DNA from: an uncultured Gemmatimonadota bacterium
GTDB lineage: Bacteria > Gemmatimonadota > Gemmatimonadetes > Gemmatimonadales > Gemmatimonadaceae
Direction of reading: 5' to 3'
DNA: 6,839 nt
Assembly (NCBI GenBank): GCA_946479995.1
Contig: CAMLIU010000086.1
Span: 1 to 6,839 of the forward strand
The notes under the pieces were generated by a model. The model was not told where the DNA came from and did no database searches. It worked only from the letters and a program-made list of their open reading frames with translations. Shown here piece after piece: positions 1-5,859 of the stretch (position 1 is its first letter; every line of letters begins with the position of its first letter). Made by a program: the position numbers and the translations under genes.

Positions 1-346
1 CGAGCGCCGTCTTGGGGAGCATGCCGTACACGGCCTTCTCGATCACGCGCTCCGGGTGCTTGGCGATCATGCTGGCGAACGGCGTGAACCGCTCGTGGCC
101 CATGTACCCGGTGTGGTGGAAGTACCGCTTCTGCTCGGCCTTGCGGCCCGTGACGCGCACCTTGGAGGCGTTGATGACGATGACGCCGTCGCCGGTGTCC
201 ATGTGCGGGGTGAAGATCGGCTTGTGCTTGCCGCGGATGATGCGCGCCACCTCGGTGGCGAGGCGCCCGAGGACCATGCCCTCGGCGTCGATGACATACC
301 AGTCCTGCTGGATGTCGCTCGGCGTCGCGCTGAACGTTTTGACCAT
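1..346 (-). CDS. rplM: 50S ribosomal protein L13 (partial, 3' end outside window)
   Basis: L13 is an early-assembling protein of the large ribosomal subunit. Reading leftward from ATG at 346-344, the protein begins [20 protein letters not shown] and continues with [47 protein letters not shown] and [14 protein letters not shown]. These match the order and spacing of bacterial L13, whose E. coli form begins [20 protein letters not shown]. About 115 codons are visible of a protein usually near 142-150 residues, so only the C-terminal fifth is missing beyond base 1. The start is fixed by family alignment. The ribosome binding site is weak (only AGG, at 349-351). A promoter candidate lies about 90 bases upstream. 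In most bacteria rpsI (S9) follows rplM, and it would lie outside the window. Identification is essentially certain. Confidence 0.97.
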   Translation of the reverse strand, partial: MVKTFSATPSDIQQDWYVIDAEGMVLGRLATEVARIIRGKHKPIFTPHMDTGDGVIVINASKVRVTGRKAEQKRYFHHTGYMGHERFTPFASMIAKHPERVIEKAVYGMLPKTAL

Positions 347-379
347 GACCTGAACACTCGAAATGGGACCTGCGCCTCA

Positions 380-400
380 CCGGTGCGTAATGCAACCCGG
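380..400 (-). promoter_or_regulatory. Possible hairpin in the rplM leader
   Basis: In the transcript from the candidate rplM promoter, CCGG (397-400) can pair with CCGG (380-383), and TGC (392-394 read on the minus strand as TGC) can pair with GCA (384-386). This leaves a two-base bulge at 395-396 and a five-base loop at 387-391. The seven-base-pair stem lies about 35 bases before the start codon. Ribosomal protein operons are often autoregulated through leader structures, but this one does not match any leader consensus I can recall, and a stem this small can occur by chance in GC-rich DNA. Confidence 0.2.
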
Positions 401-439
401 GTCTCGGCCGCCACTGAAGGCGTTTTTGGACAGACTCGG

Positions 440-468
440 AAGCTAACCAGGGCCGTAAGCGTGGTCAA
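440..468 (-). promoter_or_regulatory. Candidate sigma-70-type promoter for rplM
   Basis: On the minus strand, TTGACC (463-468; five of six matches to TTGACA) is followed after exactly 17 bases by TAGCTT (440-445; three of six matches to TATAAT, keeping the first TA and final T). The predicted transcription start is near 433, giving a leader of about 87 bases before the rplM ATG. The -35 element and spacing are good and the -10 is mediocre, so this is a reasoned candidate based on sequence only. Confidence 0.45.
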
Positions 469-479
469 CACTTGGACTT

Positions 480-489
480 GGGAGTAGGT
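480..489 (+). promoter_or_regulatory. Ribosome binding site for dinB
   Basis: The purine-rich stretch GGGAGTAGG ends about 8 bases before GTG 497. An in-frame TAG at 485-487 lies inside it, so translation of this frame cannot begin further upstream. GTG 497 is therefore the first available start, and it is needed to include the catalytic Asp12 motif. Confidence 0.5.
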
Positions 490-496
490 TCCGTAC

Positions 497-1705
497 GTGC
501 CGCCGACTTCCCGCCGCATCCTGCTCGTCGACGCCGACGCGTTCTTCGTGGCCGTGGCGCGCATGGTGGACCCGGAAGGGGCCGGCAAGGCGCCCCTGCT
601 CATCGTCGGCGGAGCGCCGGGCAGCCGGGGCGTCGTGTGCTCGGCATCCTACGAGACGCGGAAGTTCGGCGTGCGCTCGGCGATGCCCATCTCGCGGGCG
701 CTCCGCCTCTGTCCCGAGGCGCTCTGCGTCCCTGTTCCGCGGGGCGCCTGCTCGCGCAAGCACCGGGAGATCCGCGGCGTCCTCGACCGCTTCGCCCCCG
801 CCGTCCAGGCCGCGAGCATCGATGAATGGTATCTGGATCTCGAGGGCACCGACGCCCTCTATCGGGGCGCCGCGCTGGCGGAGATCGCGCATCGCATCCG
901 CGACGCCGTCCACGCCGGAACCGGCCTCACCGTGTCCATCGGCGGTGGCACGTCGAAGCTCGTCGCCAAGCTGGCGGTGGAGCGGGCCAAGCCGAAGACG
1001 GGAGCCACGGGGGTACACATCGTCCCTCCCGGCGGAGAAGTCGAGTTCATGCGCCAGCACACCCTGGCCGACATTCCCGGCATCGGCCCCAAGACGACGG
1101 TGCGGCTCGCCGAGCGCGGACTGCGCACGGTGGACGACGTGCTCGCGCTCGACGACGCCGCGCTCTGTCGCCTGGTCGGCGAATCGGACGCGCAGTGGCT
1201 CGCCGAGCGGGTGCGTGGCATCGATCACGGTGAGGTCGCGGAGCGGGAGGAGGCACGCAGCATCAGCCGCGACGAGACCTTCGACACCGACCTGCACGAC
1301 GACGTGCTCCTCGAAGGTGAGCTGACGGAGCTGGTCAGCCGCGCCGGCGCCGACCTGCGCGCCGATGGACTGGAGACACGCACGGTCACCGTGCGGATCC
1401 GCGACGCCGACTTCCGCACGCGGCAGGCGAGTCGCACGGTGGACGAAGCGCTGGCGTCGGACCGCGCGCTGTTCGCCATCGCGCGCGAGCTGCTGCGGAA
1501 GCTGCGCACGGATCGCCACGTACCCGCGCGGCTGCTCGGAGTCGGCCTCTCCAACTTCACCGCGCCGCCGGCGAAGCAGCTCGGCCTGTTCGACGCGCCA
1601 CGCGCCCCGATGGAGACGGAGAAGGACCGCGAGCTGTCGCGCGCCGTGGACGCGGTGCGGGCGCGCTTCGGGCGCGACGCGATCGGCGCTGGCCGGAAGC
1701 GCTAG
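497..1705 (+). CDS. dinB: DNA polymerase IV-like Y-family translesion polymerase
   Basis: This is a low-fidelity Y-family DNA polymerase that extends synthesis past damaged template bases. The 402-residue protein has all main signatures. VDADAFF (11-17) supplies metal-binding Asp12 and the aromatic steric gate at Phe16/17. YETRKFGVRSAMP (52-64) is the finger region. SIDEWYLDL (107-115) supplies Asp109 and Glu110. SIGGGTSKLVAKLA (147-160) and KPKTG (165-169) form the rest of the palm. A helix-hairpin-helix with PGIGPK (194-199) and a little-finger domain follow. QLGLF (361-365) fits the beta-clamp-binding consensus QL(S/D)LF. Length is above the 351 residues of E. coli Pol IV because of a tail of about 37 residues after the clamp motif. 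Differences from E. coli: Trp111 instead of Ala after the DE pair, and Ala21 where the FFAAVE motif has Glu. No ImuA or other mutasome partner is adjacent. The stop overlaps the convergent gene by 4 bases. The family is certain; orthology to Pol IV rather than a sister Y-family clade is less so. Confidence 0.9.
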   Translation: MPPTSRRILLVDADAFFVAVARMVDPEGAGKAPLLIVGGAPGSRGVVCSASYETRKFGVRSAMPISRALRLCPEALCVPVPRGACSRKHREIRGVLDRFAPAVQAASIDEWYLDLEGTDALYRGAALAEIAHRIRDAVHAGTGLTVSIGGGTSKLVAKLAVERAKPKTGATGVHIVPPGGEVEFMRQHTLADIPGIGPKTTVRLAERGLRTVDDVLALDDAALCRLVGESDAQWLAERVRGIDHGEVAEREEARSISRDETFDTDLHDDVLLEGELTELVSRAGADLRADGLETRTVTVRIRDADFRTRQASRTVDEALASDRALFAIARELLRKLRTDRHVPARLLGVGLSNFTAPPAKQLGLFDAPRAPMETEKDRELSRAVDAVRARFGRDAIGAGRKR

Positions 1706-2616
1706 CGTCCCACCGGCTCGGCAACGAAGGCGAGCCACCGCCCGTCGGGGCTCACCGCGAGGCGGCTGATGTCCTTCACCGGGAAGGGCGCCGCCGAGAG
1801 CACGGGTACCCACTCGCTTCCCTCCCCGCTCACGCCATTCCAGCGGAGGATCGAGCTGCCACTGGCGGATAGCAGCGTGCCGTCGGGCGCCCACGTGTAG
1901 TACTCGTTCCCTTCCGGCAGGCGCACGAGCCGCGAGACTGCGCCTCCCTCGAACGGCTGCGCGACGATCCAGGGCGTGCGCGTGCTGTCGAGCTGCACGA
2001 AGCTGTACCATCCCTGCGCCGGGACGCGCTGGATGGTGCGACCGATGTGGCTCGCGCGCACGTCGTCCTCACCCCCGTCGCGCCGCACCACGTGCAGTGT
2101 GCTCGGCGTGCCGAGCACGTAGACCGCAAGCCGGAACTGGTCGAGCCAGGCGTGATATCCTACCGGCGCCAGCGACTCGAGCACGACCTGCGGATCCTTG
2201 CCGTCGAGGCGGAAGCTCCACAAGCGCTGCGTGGAATCGCGCTCCACGCGCACCACGCTGAACCGCGTGCTCCCCGGCATCATCGTCGGCGAGTACTCGC
2301 TCTCCGGCGTGTTCGTCAGCCGCACCCGCCGGCCGGTGCGAAGCTCGTAGCGCCAGATGTCCGCCTGGCCGGTGGAGTCGATGGCGGTGTAGAGGAGGCC
2401 GGTGGCGTCCGTGAGGAACGCCGGCTGGTTGTCGTAGCCGGCCCGCCGCGTGATGTTCTGCGCCGCCCCGAGATGGACCGAGTCGCCACTCTGGATGATG
2501 CGGGCGAGGAAGATGTCGCTGTTCGGCGGCGCGCTCGTCGCCTGCCCGCCTGCAGTCGGCGCCGCCAGCGCGAGCGCCGCGATCATGGCCAGCATCGAGT
2601 GGAGGACTCGCATCAT
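1702..2616 (-). CDS. Secreted PD40/TolB-like beta-propeller protein, function unknown
   Basis: The protein is 304 residues, or 303 if the second of two tandem ATG codons is used. It begins with a basic residue and a hydrophobic stretch (about 4-19), followed by A-P-T-A-G-G-Q-A, typical of a Sec signal peptide with cleavage after Ala22 or Ala26. There is no lipobox cysteine, so it should be periplasmic or secreted rather than a lipoprotein. The mature part shows degenerate PD40/WD40-like blades: YDNQPAF (61-67) followed by DIWRYEL, RLTNTPESEYSP (99-110), YYTWAPDG, and SPDGRWLAF (289-297). These resemble TolB-type propellers, which usually bind proteins or small ligands. No catalytic domain is visible. 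It starts on ATGA, overlapping the carrier protein stop, with GGAG at 2622-2625 placed for initiation. It is the last gene of the carboxylase chain. Its stop is shared in CTAG with dinB. Function cannot be assigned; it may be a structural or sensor-like propeller. Confidence 0.85.
   Translation of the reverse strand: MMRVLHSMLAMIAALALAAPTAGGQATSAPPNSDIFLARIIQSGDSVHLGAAQNITRRAGYDNQPAFLTDATGLLYTAIDSTGQADIWRYELRTGRRVRLTNTPESEYSPTMMPGSTRFSVVRVERDSTQRLWSFRLDGKDPQVVLESLAPVGYHAWLDQFRLAVYVLGTPSTLHVVRRDGGEDDVRASHIGRTIQRVPAQGWYSFVQLDSTRTPWIVAQPFEGGAVSRLVRLPEGNEYYTWAPDGTLLSASGSSILRWNGVSGEGSEWVPVLSAAPFPVKDISRLAVSPDGRWLAFVAEPVGR
2099..2118. repeat. Perfect 9-base inverted repeat inside the propeller gene
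   Basis: GTGCTCGGC (2099-2107) and GCCGAGCAC (2110-2118) are exact reverse complements separated by two bases. In either transcript this gives an 8-bp GC-rich stem with a four-base loop. It lies within the coding sequence for the V-L-G-T-P-S-T segment of the propeller protein and no U-tract follows on either strand, so it does not look like an intrinsic terminator. It may simply reflect coding and GC bias. Confidence 0.6.
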
Positions 2617-3113
2617 TCCAGCTCCAGGAGCACGGCGCCCTTCTCCACGGCCGTGCCAGCGGAGACGAGCACGGCGCGAATGGTTCCCGCCGACGTGGCG
2701 CGCAATTCGTTCTCCATCTTCATCGCCTCCATGACGACGACTCCCTGCCCTGGCTGCACCTGGTCACCAACCTGCGCCGAGATGCGCACGATCATCCCCG
2801 GCATCGGGGCGACGATCGGCGCCGGGCCCGTCGCCGCGGCGGACGCACCGGTGAGCTCACGAATGGTGCGGGCGCGCTCGTCGAGCGCTTCCACCTCGAA
2901 GCGGAAGCCGTCCAGCGAGAGCGAGTAACGGCCTCGCGACTCCCCGCTCCGCGCCACGACGCGTCGCACCTCGTCGTCGAGCCGCAGGAGGCTCACCGGC
3001 GTTCCGGCAACGGACGACACGGACGCGCGGTGACTCTGGCCGTCCACGGTCACCGTGTCGCCCTCGACGAGCACCTCGATCTCCTCGTCGCCCACCTTCA
3101 CGAAGTACTTCAC
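2613..3113 (-). CDS. Biotin carboxyl carrier protein of an acyl-CoA carboxylase
   Basis: This protein carries the covalently bound biotin that shuttles carboxyl groups between the biotin carboxylase and carboxyltransferase. It has 166 residues from the GTG at 3113. The C-terminal biotinyl/lipoyl-attachment domain covers about 99-166, with the hallmark MEAMKMENEL (128-137) and biotinylated Lys132. It is preceded by the conserved APMPGMI (102-108) and a short Ala/Pro linker (90-99). Residues 1-88, beginning KYFVKVGDEEIEV, are mostly predicted beta strands and end in FRFEVEALDERARTIREL. They resemble the region between biotin carboxylase and carrier in fused propionyl-CoA carboxylase alpha chains (the BT domain), not the N-terminus of E. 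coli AccB; this comparison is from memory. GTG is chosen because CGGAGG lies 4 bases upstream and the start overlaps the methyltransferase stop as GTGA. An open frame continues upstream to 3983 but only as an antisense-like reading of the methyltransferase gene. Confidence 0.93.
   Translation of the reverse strand: MKYFVKVGDEEIEVLVEGDTVTVDGQSHRASVSSVAGTPVSLLRLDDEVRRVVARSGESRGRYSLSLDGFRFEVEALDERARTIRELTGASAAATGPAPIVAPMPGMIVRISAQVGDQVQPGQGVVVMEAMKMENELRATSAGTIRAVLVSAGTAVEKGAVLLELE
2622..2625 (-). promoter_or_regulatory. Ribosome binding site for the propeller gene
   Basis: GGAG on the minus strand lies 5 bases before ATG 2616 and 8 bases before the second ATG 2613, so either start could be used. 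It lies inside the final codons of the biotin carrier gene, consistent with coupled translation at the ATGA overlap. Confidence 0.5.
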
Positions 3114-4345
3114 GCAGCCTCCGGAACCAGCTCGCAGACGGTCTCGACGTGGGCCGTCTGCGGGAACATGTCGTATGAACGCACCGATGCAAGACGGAAG
3201 CGGGTCAGGCGGGCGAGATCGCGGCCGAGGGTGGCGGGATCGCAGCTCGTGTACAGCACGGCCTCGGGGGCGCGCTCCACCTGCTGGAGCGCATCGGTGA
3301 CTCGCGCATCCAGCCCACCGCGCGGGGGATTGAGCATCACCACGTCCGCCGGGAGCGCGGCGGCGATGTGGTCTTCCACCCGCCCCGCAACCGCGCTCGA
3401 GGGCCGCCGGAGCTGCTCCTGCAGACGCGCGACGGCGTCGGCGTCCACCTCGATCGCCAACACCTGCACTCCCTCGGCAGCCAGCGGCAGCGTGGTTGCG
3501 CCGAGGCCGGCGTATCCATCGATCACCCTGGCGGGATGACGTCCACGCGCGAGGGCGAGCACGTGGCCACGCAGCCGCTCTGCCACTCCGGCATTCACCT
3601 GCGCGAACGACGCCCCGCTCGCCGCATCCCCACCACGACGCGCGAGAAAGCGCGTCCGCCCGCCCTCGGGACGCCACCACAGCTCCGTCACCATCGGCAC
3701 GGCCTCCAGGAGACGTTCGGGCTCGCGCCACGTGCGGCCACCCTCGACCACCACGGATGCCCCGGGATCCAGCAGTCGGACCGCGACACGAAGCGCGCGT
3801 TCTCGTGGCAACAATGAGAATGCGGGCCGCAGCTGCGACCACGCCGCCATCACGCGCTCGTCGGTGATGGGGCAGTCGCGCAGGTCGAACACGGCGTCGG
3901 GATCGTCGTACGGATGCAGGCCGGCAATCCATCGGCCGCCCAGGCGCCGCACGTGCAAGGTGAGCTTCCGGCGGTATCGCCACTGCCCGTCGCTCGGTTC
4001 CACGATCGGGTTCTCCACCTGCCGCCGGCCGATGCGCCGCAGCGCATCACCGACGATGCCGCTCTTCGCGGCGAGCTGCGCCTCGTAGGCGAGGTGCTGG
4101 ATCTGGCAGCCGCCGCAGCGATCGTCCGTGTAGTGCGGACAGGGCGGATCCACGCGCGACTGCGATGCCTGCTCGAGCGACACGAGCTCGCCGCGCGCGA
4201 ATCGACGGGCTCGCGTGAGGCGGACCAGGGCCACGTCGCCCGGCGCCGTGCGGGGCACGAAGACAGCCATCCCCTCGCTTCGCCCCACCCCATCCCCGCC
4301 CGCCGCGATGCTTTCGATCGCGACTCGCGCGAGTGGCTCCGTCAC
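3110..4345 (-). CDS. rlmD: RumA/RlmD-type 23S rRNA (uracil-5-)-methyltransferase
   Basis: The enzyme is predicted to methylate C5 of a uridine in 23S rRNA using S-adenosylmethionine. With the GTG start at 4345 it has 411 residues. An N-terminal TRAM RNA-binding domain (about 3-58) is followed by a 4Fe-4S ligand set, Cys69-x7-Cys77-x2-Cys80 and Cys158 (in LRDCPI). FAQVN (247-251) and DGYAGLG (276-282) form the SAM site, with acidic Glu299 ending the next strand. LNPPRGG (338-344) follows, then SCDPATLGRD with nucleophile Cys368, and HVET with general base Glu401. Complete Fe-S ligands plus TRAM argue against TrmA and for the RlmD (U1939), RlmC (U747) or dual-site RlmCD group; the exact target cannot be read from the sequence. 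GTG 4345 is chosen over ATG 4378 because GAGGAGG lies 7 bases upstream and the start overlaps the biotin carboxylase stop as GTGA. Its location inside an acyl-CoA carboxylase operon is unusual. Confidence 0.92.
   Translation of the reverse strand: MTEPLARVAIESIAAGGDGVGRSEGMAVFVPRTAPGDVALVRLTRARRFARGELVSLEQASQSRVDPPCPHYTDDRCGGCQIQHLAYEAQLAAKSGIVGDALRRIGRRQVENPIVEPSDGQWRYRRKLTLHVRRLGGRWIAGLHPYDDPDAVFDLRDCPITDERVMAAWSQLRPAFSLLPRERALRVAVRLLDPGASVVVEGGRTWREPERLLEAVPMVTELWWRPEGGRTRFLARRGGDAASGASFAQVNAGVAERLRGHVLALARGRHPARVIDGYAGLGATTLPLAAEGVQVLAIEVDADAVARLQEQLRRPSSAVAGRVEDHIAAALPADVVMLNPPRGGLDARVTDALQQVERAPEAVLYTSCDPATLGRDLARLTRFRLASVRSYDMFPQTAHVETVCELVPEAA
3118..3122 (-). promoter_or_regulatory. 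Ribosome binding site deciding the carrier protein start
   Basis: GGAGG on the minus strand sits 4 bases before GTG 3113. Together with the GTGA overlap it supports the short 166-residue carrier protein over the upstream-extended frame, which would need a start as far away as 3983. Confidence 0.6.
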
Positions 4346-5859
4346 CGCAACGCCTCCTCGCGCGCGATACGCAGCCAAGTGCTCTCCGCAGGACGGGCTC
4401 CTGTGGGCGATACTGGTGCCGCGGCCACGCGACGCACCGAACGATCGCGCTCGGCCATGAGCGCCGCGGCGATCGCGGCGCGAATCACGCTGCCGCGGTC
4501 AGGGGCCTGGTGCAGCAGCTCGTCCAGGTGCTTCTCCAGCCACTGGATGTCGAAGGCGCCCTGGCGGAAGACGTCGTTCTCCATCATGCGGAGATGGAAG
4601 TCGCGTGACGTCTCCACGCCGTCCACCGTGAGCTCGAGCAGCGCGCGGTGCATGCGTTCGATGGCGAGCTCGCGCGTGGGTGCATGCACGATCAGCTTGG
4701 CGAGCATCGGGTCGTAGAACAGCGTGATCTCGCTGCCCGTCTCGATGCCGCCATCCCAGCGGACGCCCGGGCCGCTCGGCAGGTGCAGGTAGCGCACGTG
4801 ACCGGTGGATGGGAGGAATCCGTTCGCCGGGTCCTCGCTCGTGATGCGGCACTCGATGGCCCAGCCCTTCGGCGTGATCTCCTCCTGCGCGAAGGGGAGC
4901 TTCTCCCCCGCGGCGATCCGCAGCTGCCACTGCACGAGGTCGATTCCCGTGACGAGCTCGGTGACCGGATGCTCCACCTGGATGCGCGTGTTCATCTCCA
5001 GGAAGTAGAACTGCCCGTTCGCATCGAGGAGGAACTCGCAGGTGCCGGCGTTCGTGTAACCGGCCGCCCTGGCGGCCGCCACGGCCGCCTCCCCCATGCG
5101 CGCACGCAGTTCCGGCGTGACCGCCACGCTCGGCGCCTCCTCGATCATCTTCTGGTGGCGGCGCTGGATCGAGCACTCGCGCTCCCCGAGGTGGAGCATG
5201 GTGCCATGCTGGTCGCCGAGGACCTGGATCTCCACGTGCCGGGGGCCGACGATGTACTTCTCCACGTAGACGGCATCGTCGCCGAAGGCGTTCTTTGCCT
5301 CGCGCTGAGCCGCCTGGAGCGCGGAGGCGAGGTCGGCGCGCTTGTGCACGACCCGCATCCCCTTCCCGCCGCCGCCAGCCGCCGCCTTGAGCAGCACGGG
5401 ATAGCCGAACCGTTCCGCCACCTCGGCCGCTTCGTCCGCGTCGCGCAGCGCAGTGGTGGTGCCCGGCACCACCGGCGTGCCCGCCTTGATGGCCAGCTCG
5501 CGAGCCGCCGTCTTGCTCCCCATGGCGGCGATGGCTTCGGCCGGGGGGCCGACCCAGACGAGCCCGGCCTCCCGCACCGCACTGGCGAACCACTCGCGCT
5601 CGGAGAGGAAGCCGTAGCCGGGGTGGATCGCCTCCGCGCCCGTCTGCCTGGCGGCGGCGATGATGGCGTCGCCTCGCAGGTAGGACTCGCTCGACGGCGC
5701 GGGCCCGAGGAGCACCGCCTCGTCGGCCTCGCGGACGTGGGGAGCCTGGGCATCGGCCTCGGAGTAGACGGCCACCGCCTTCACACCCAGCTCATGACAG
5801 GCGCGCACAACGCGAAGGGCGATCTCGCCTCGGTTTGCGATGAGGACCTTGTTGAACAT
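4342..5859 (-). CDS. accC: Biotin carboxylase subunit of acyl-CoA (probably propionyl-CoA) carboxylase
   Basis: It uses ATP and bicarbonate to carboxylate biotin on the carrier protein. The 505-residue protein aligns almost colinearly with the 449-residue E. coli AccC. IANRGEIA (7-14) opens the N-terminal domain. Lys116 and Lys158 are the ATP-binding lysines, and AAGGGGKGMR (160-169) is the glycine-rich ATP-grasp loop. ECSIQRRHQK (228-237) ends with Lys237. Metal and catalytic residues Glu275, Glu288, Asn290, Arg292 and Glu296 lie in CEF and EMNTRIQVEH, and Arg338 is in IECRI. The extra 55 or so C-terminal residues, ending STWLRIAREEALR, resemble the post-BC linker of fused alpha chains, but no biotin domain follows. 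Small departures from the usual pattern are SEREWFA (86-92, commonly SENAxFA) and SEDP in place of AEDP. The ATG at 5859 shares one base with the pccB stop (TGATG). The carrier it needs is encoded at 2613-3113, after the intervening methyltransferase gene. Confidence 0.95.
   Translation of the reverse strand: MFNKVLIANRGEIALRVVRACHELGVKAVAVYSEADAQAPHVREADEAVLLGPAPSSESYLRGDAIIAAARQTGAEAIHPGYGFLSEREWFASAVREAGLVWVGPPAEAIAAMGSKTAARELAIKAGTPVVPGTTTALRDADEAAEVAERFGYPVLLKAAAGGGGKGMRVVHKRADLASALQAAQREAKNAFGDDAVYVEKYIVGPRHVEIQVLGDQHGTMLHLGERECSIQRRHQKMIEEAPSVAVTPELRARMGEAAVAAARAAGYTNAGTCEFLLDANGQFYFLEMNTRIQVEHPVTELVTGIDLVQWQLRIAAGEKLPFAQEEITPKGWAIECRITSEDPANGFLPSTGHVRYLHLPSGPGVRWDGGIETGSEITLFYDPMLAKLIVHAPTRELAIERMHRALLELTVDGVETSRDFHLRMMENDVFRQGAFDIQWLEKHLDELLHQAPDRGSVIRAAIAAALMAERDRSVRRVAAAPVSPTGARPAESTWLRIAREEALR
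4353..4359 (-). promoter_or_regulatory. Strong ribosome binding site deciding the methyltransferase start
   Basis: GAGGAGG on the minus strand lies 7 bases before GTG 4345, the best Shine-Dalgarno match in the window. It selects GTG 4345 rather than the in-frame ATG at 4378. It lies within the last codons of the biotin carboxylase gene (the E-E of REEALR), so the end of that protein doubles as an initiation signal. Confidence 0.7.

Larger units (their letters stand above)
347..496. other. Divergent intergenic region between rplM and dinB
   Basis: This 150-base stretch is the only real intergenic DNA in the window and must carry control signals for both diverging genes. It contains a plausible sigma-70-type promoter for rplM (440-468, minus strand), a possible leader hairpin (380-400), and the dinB ribosome binding site near its right edge. 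I looked for a LexA-type operator (CTG-N10-CAG or GAAC-N4-GTTC) that would place the polymerase under SOS control and saw none. I also saw no convincing rightward -35/-10 pair for dinB. No small ORF or RNA gene is evident. Confidence 0.8.

Noticed and set aside
413..433. CTG...CAG pair upstream of dinB as a LexA operator
   Set aside because: The spacing is 15 bases instead of 10 and the interior is not AT-rich palindromic sequence, so it does not fit a known SOS box.
1715..1736. Possible terminator just after dinB (GGCTCG paired with CGAGCC)
   Set aside because: Only six base pairs with a ten-base loop and no U-tract on either strand; it lies in the coding sequence of the convergent gene.
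443..2011. A 522-codon open frame on the minus strand
   Set aside because: It is antisense to the polymerase gene, reads as Arg/Ala/Gly-rich low-complexity sequence with no family motif, and is explained by GC-rich codon bias.
2047..2928. A 293-codon open frame on the plus strand
   Set aside because: It is antisense to the propeller and carrier genes, both of which have clear domain matches. Its own translation shows no recognisable domain.
3114..3983. N-terminal extension of the biotin carrier protein, which would give 456 residues
   Set aside because: The extension overlaps the well-supported methyltransferase in another frame and is Arg/Gly/Ala-rich. The GTG at 3113 has a good ribosome binding site and a GTGA overlap.
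4346..4378. Upstream ATG start for the methyltransferase, adding 11 residues
   Set aside because: The added residues are not family-like, and the GAGGAGG signal lies downstream of that ATG at the right distance for GTG 4345.
5061..5078. Inverted repeat CGGCCGCC / GGCGGCCG in the biotin carboxylase gene
   Set aside because: It falls in a run of Ala codons (AAVAAARAAG), where GCC/GGC repeats create such palindromes by composition alone.
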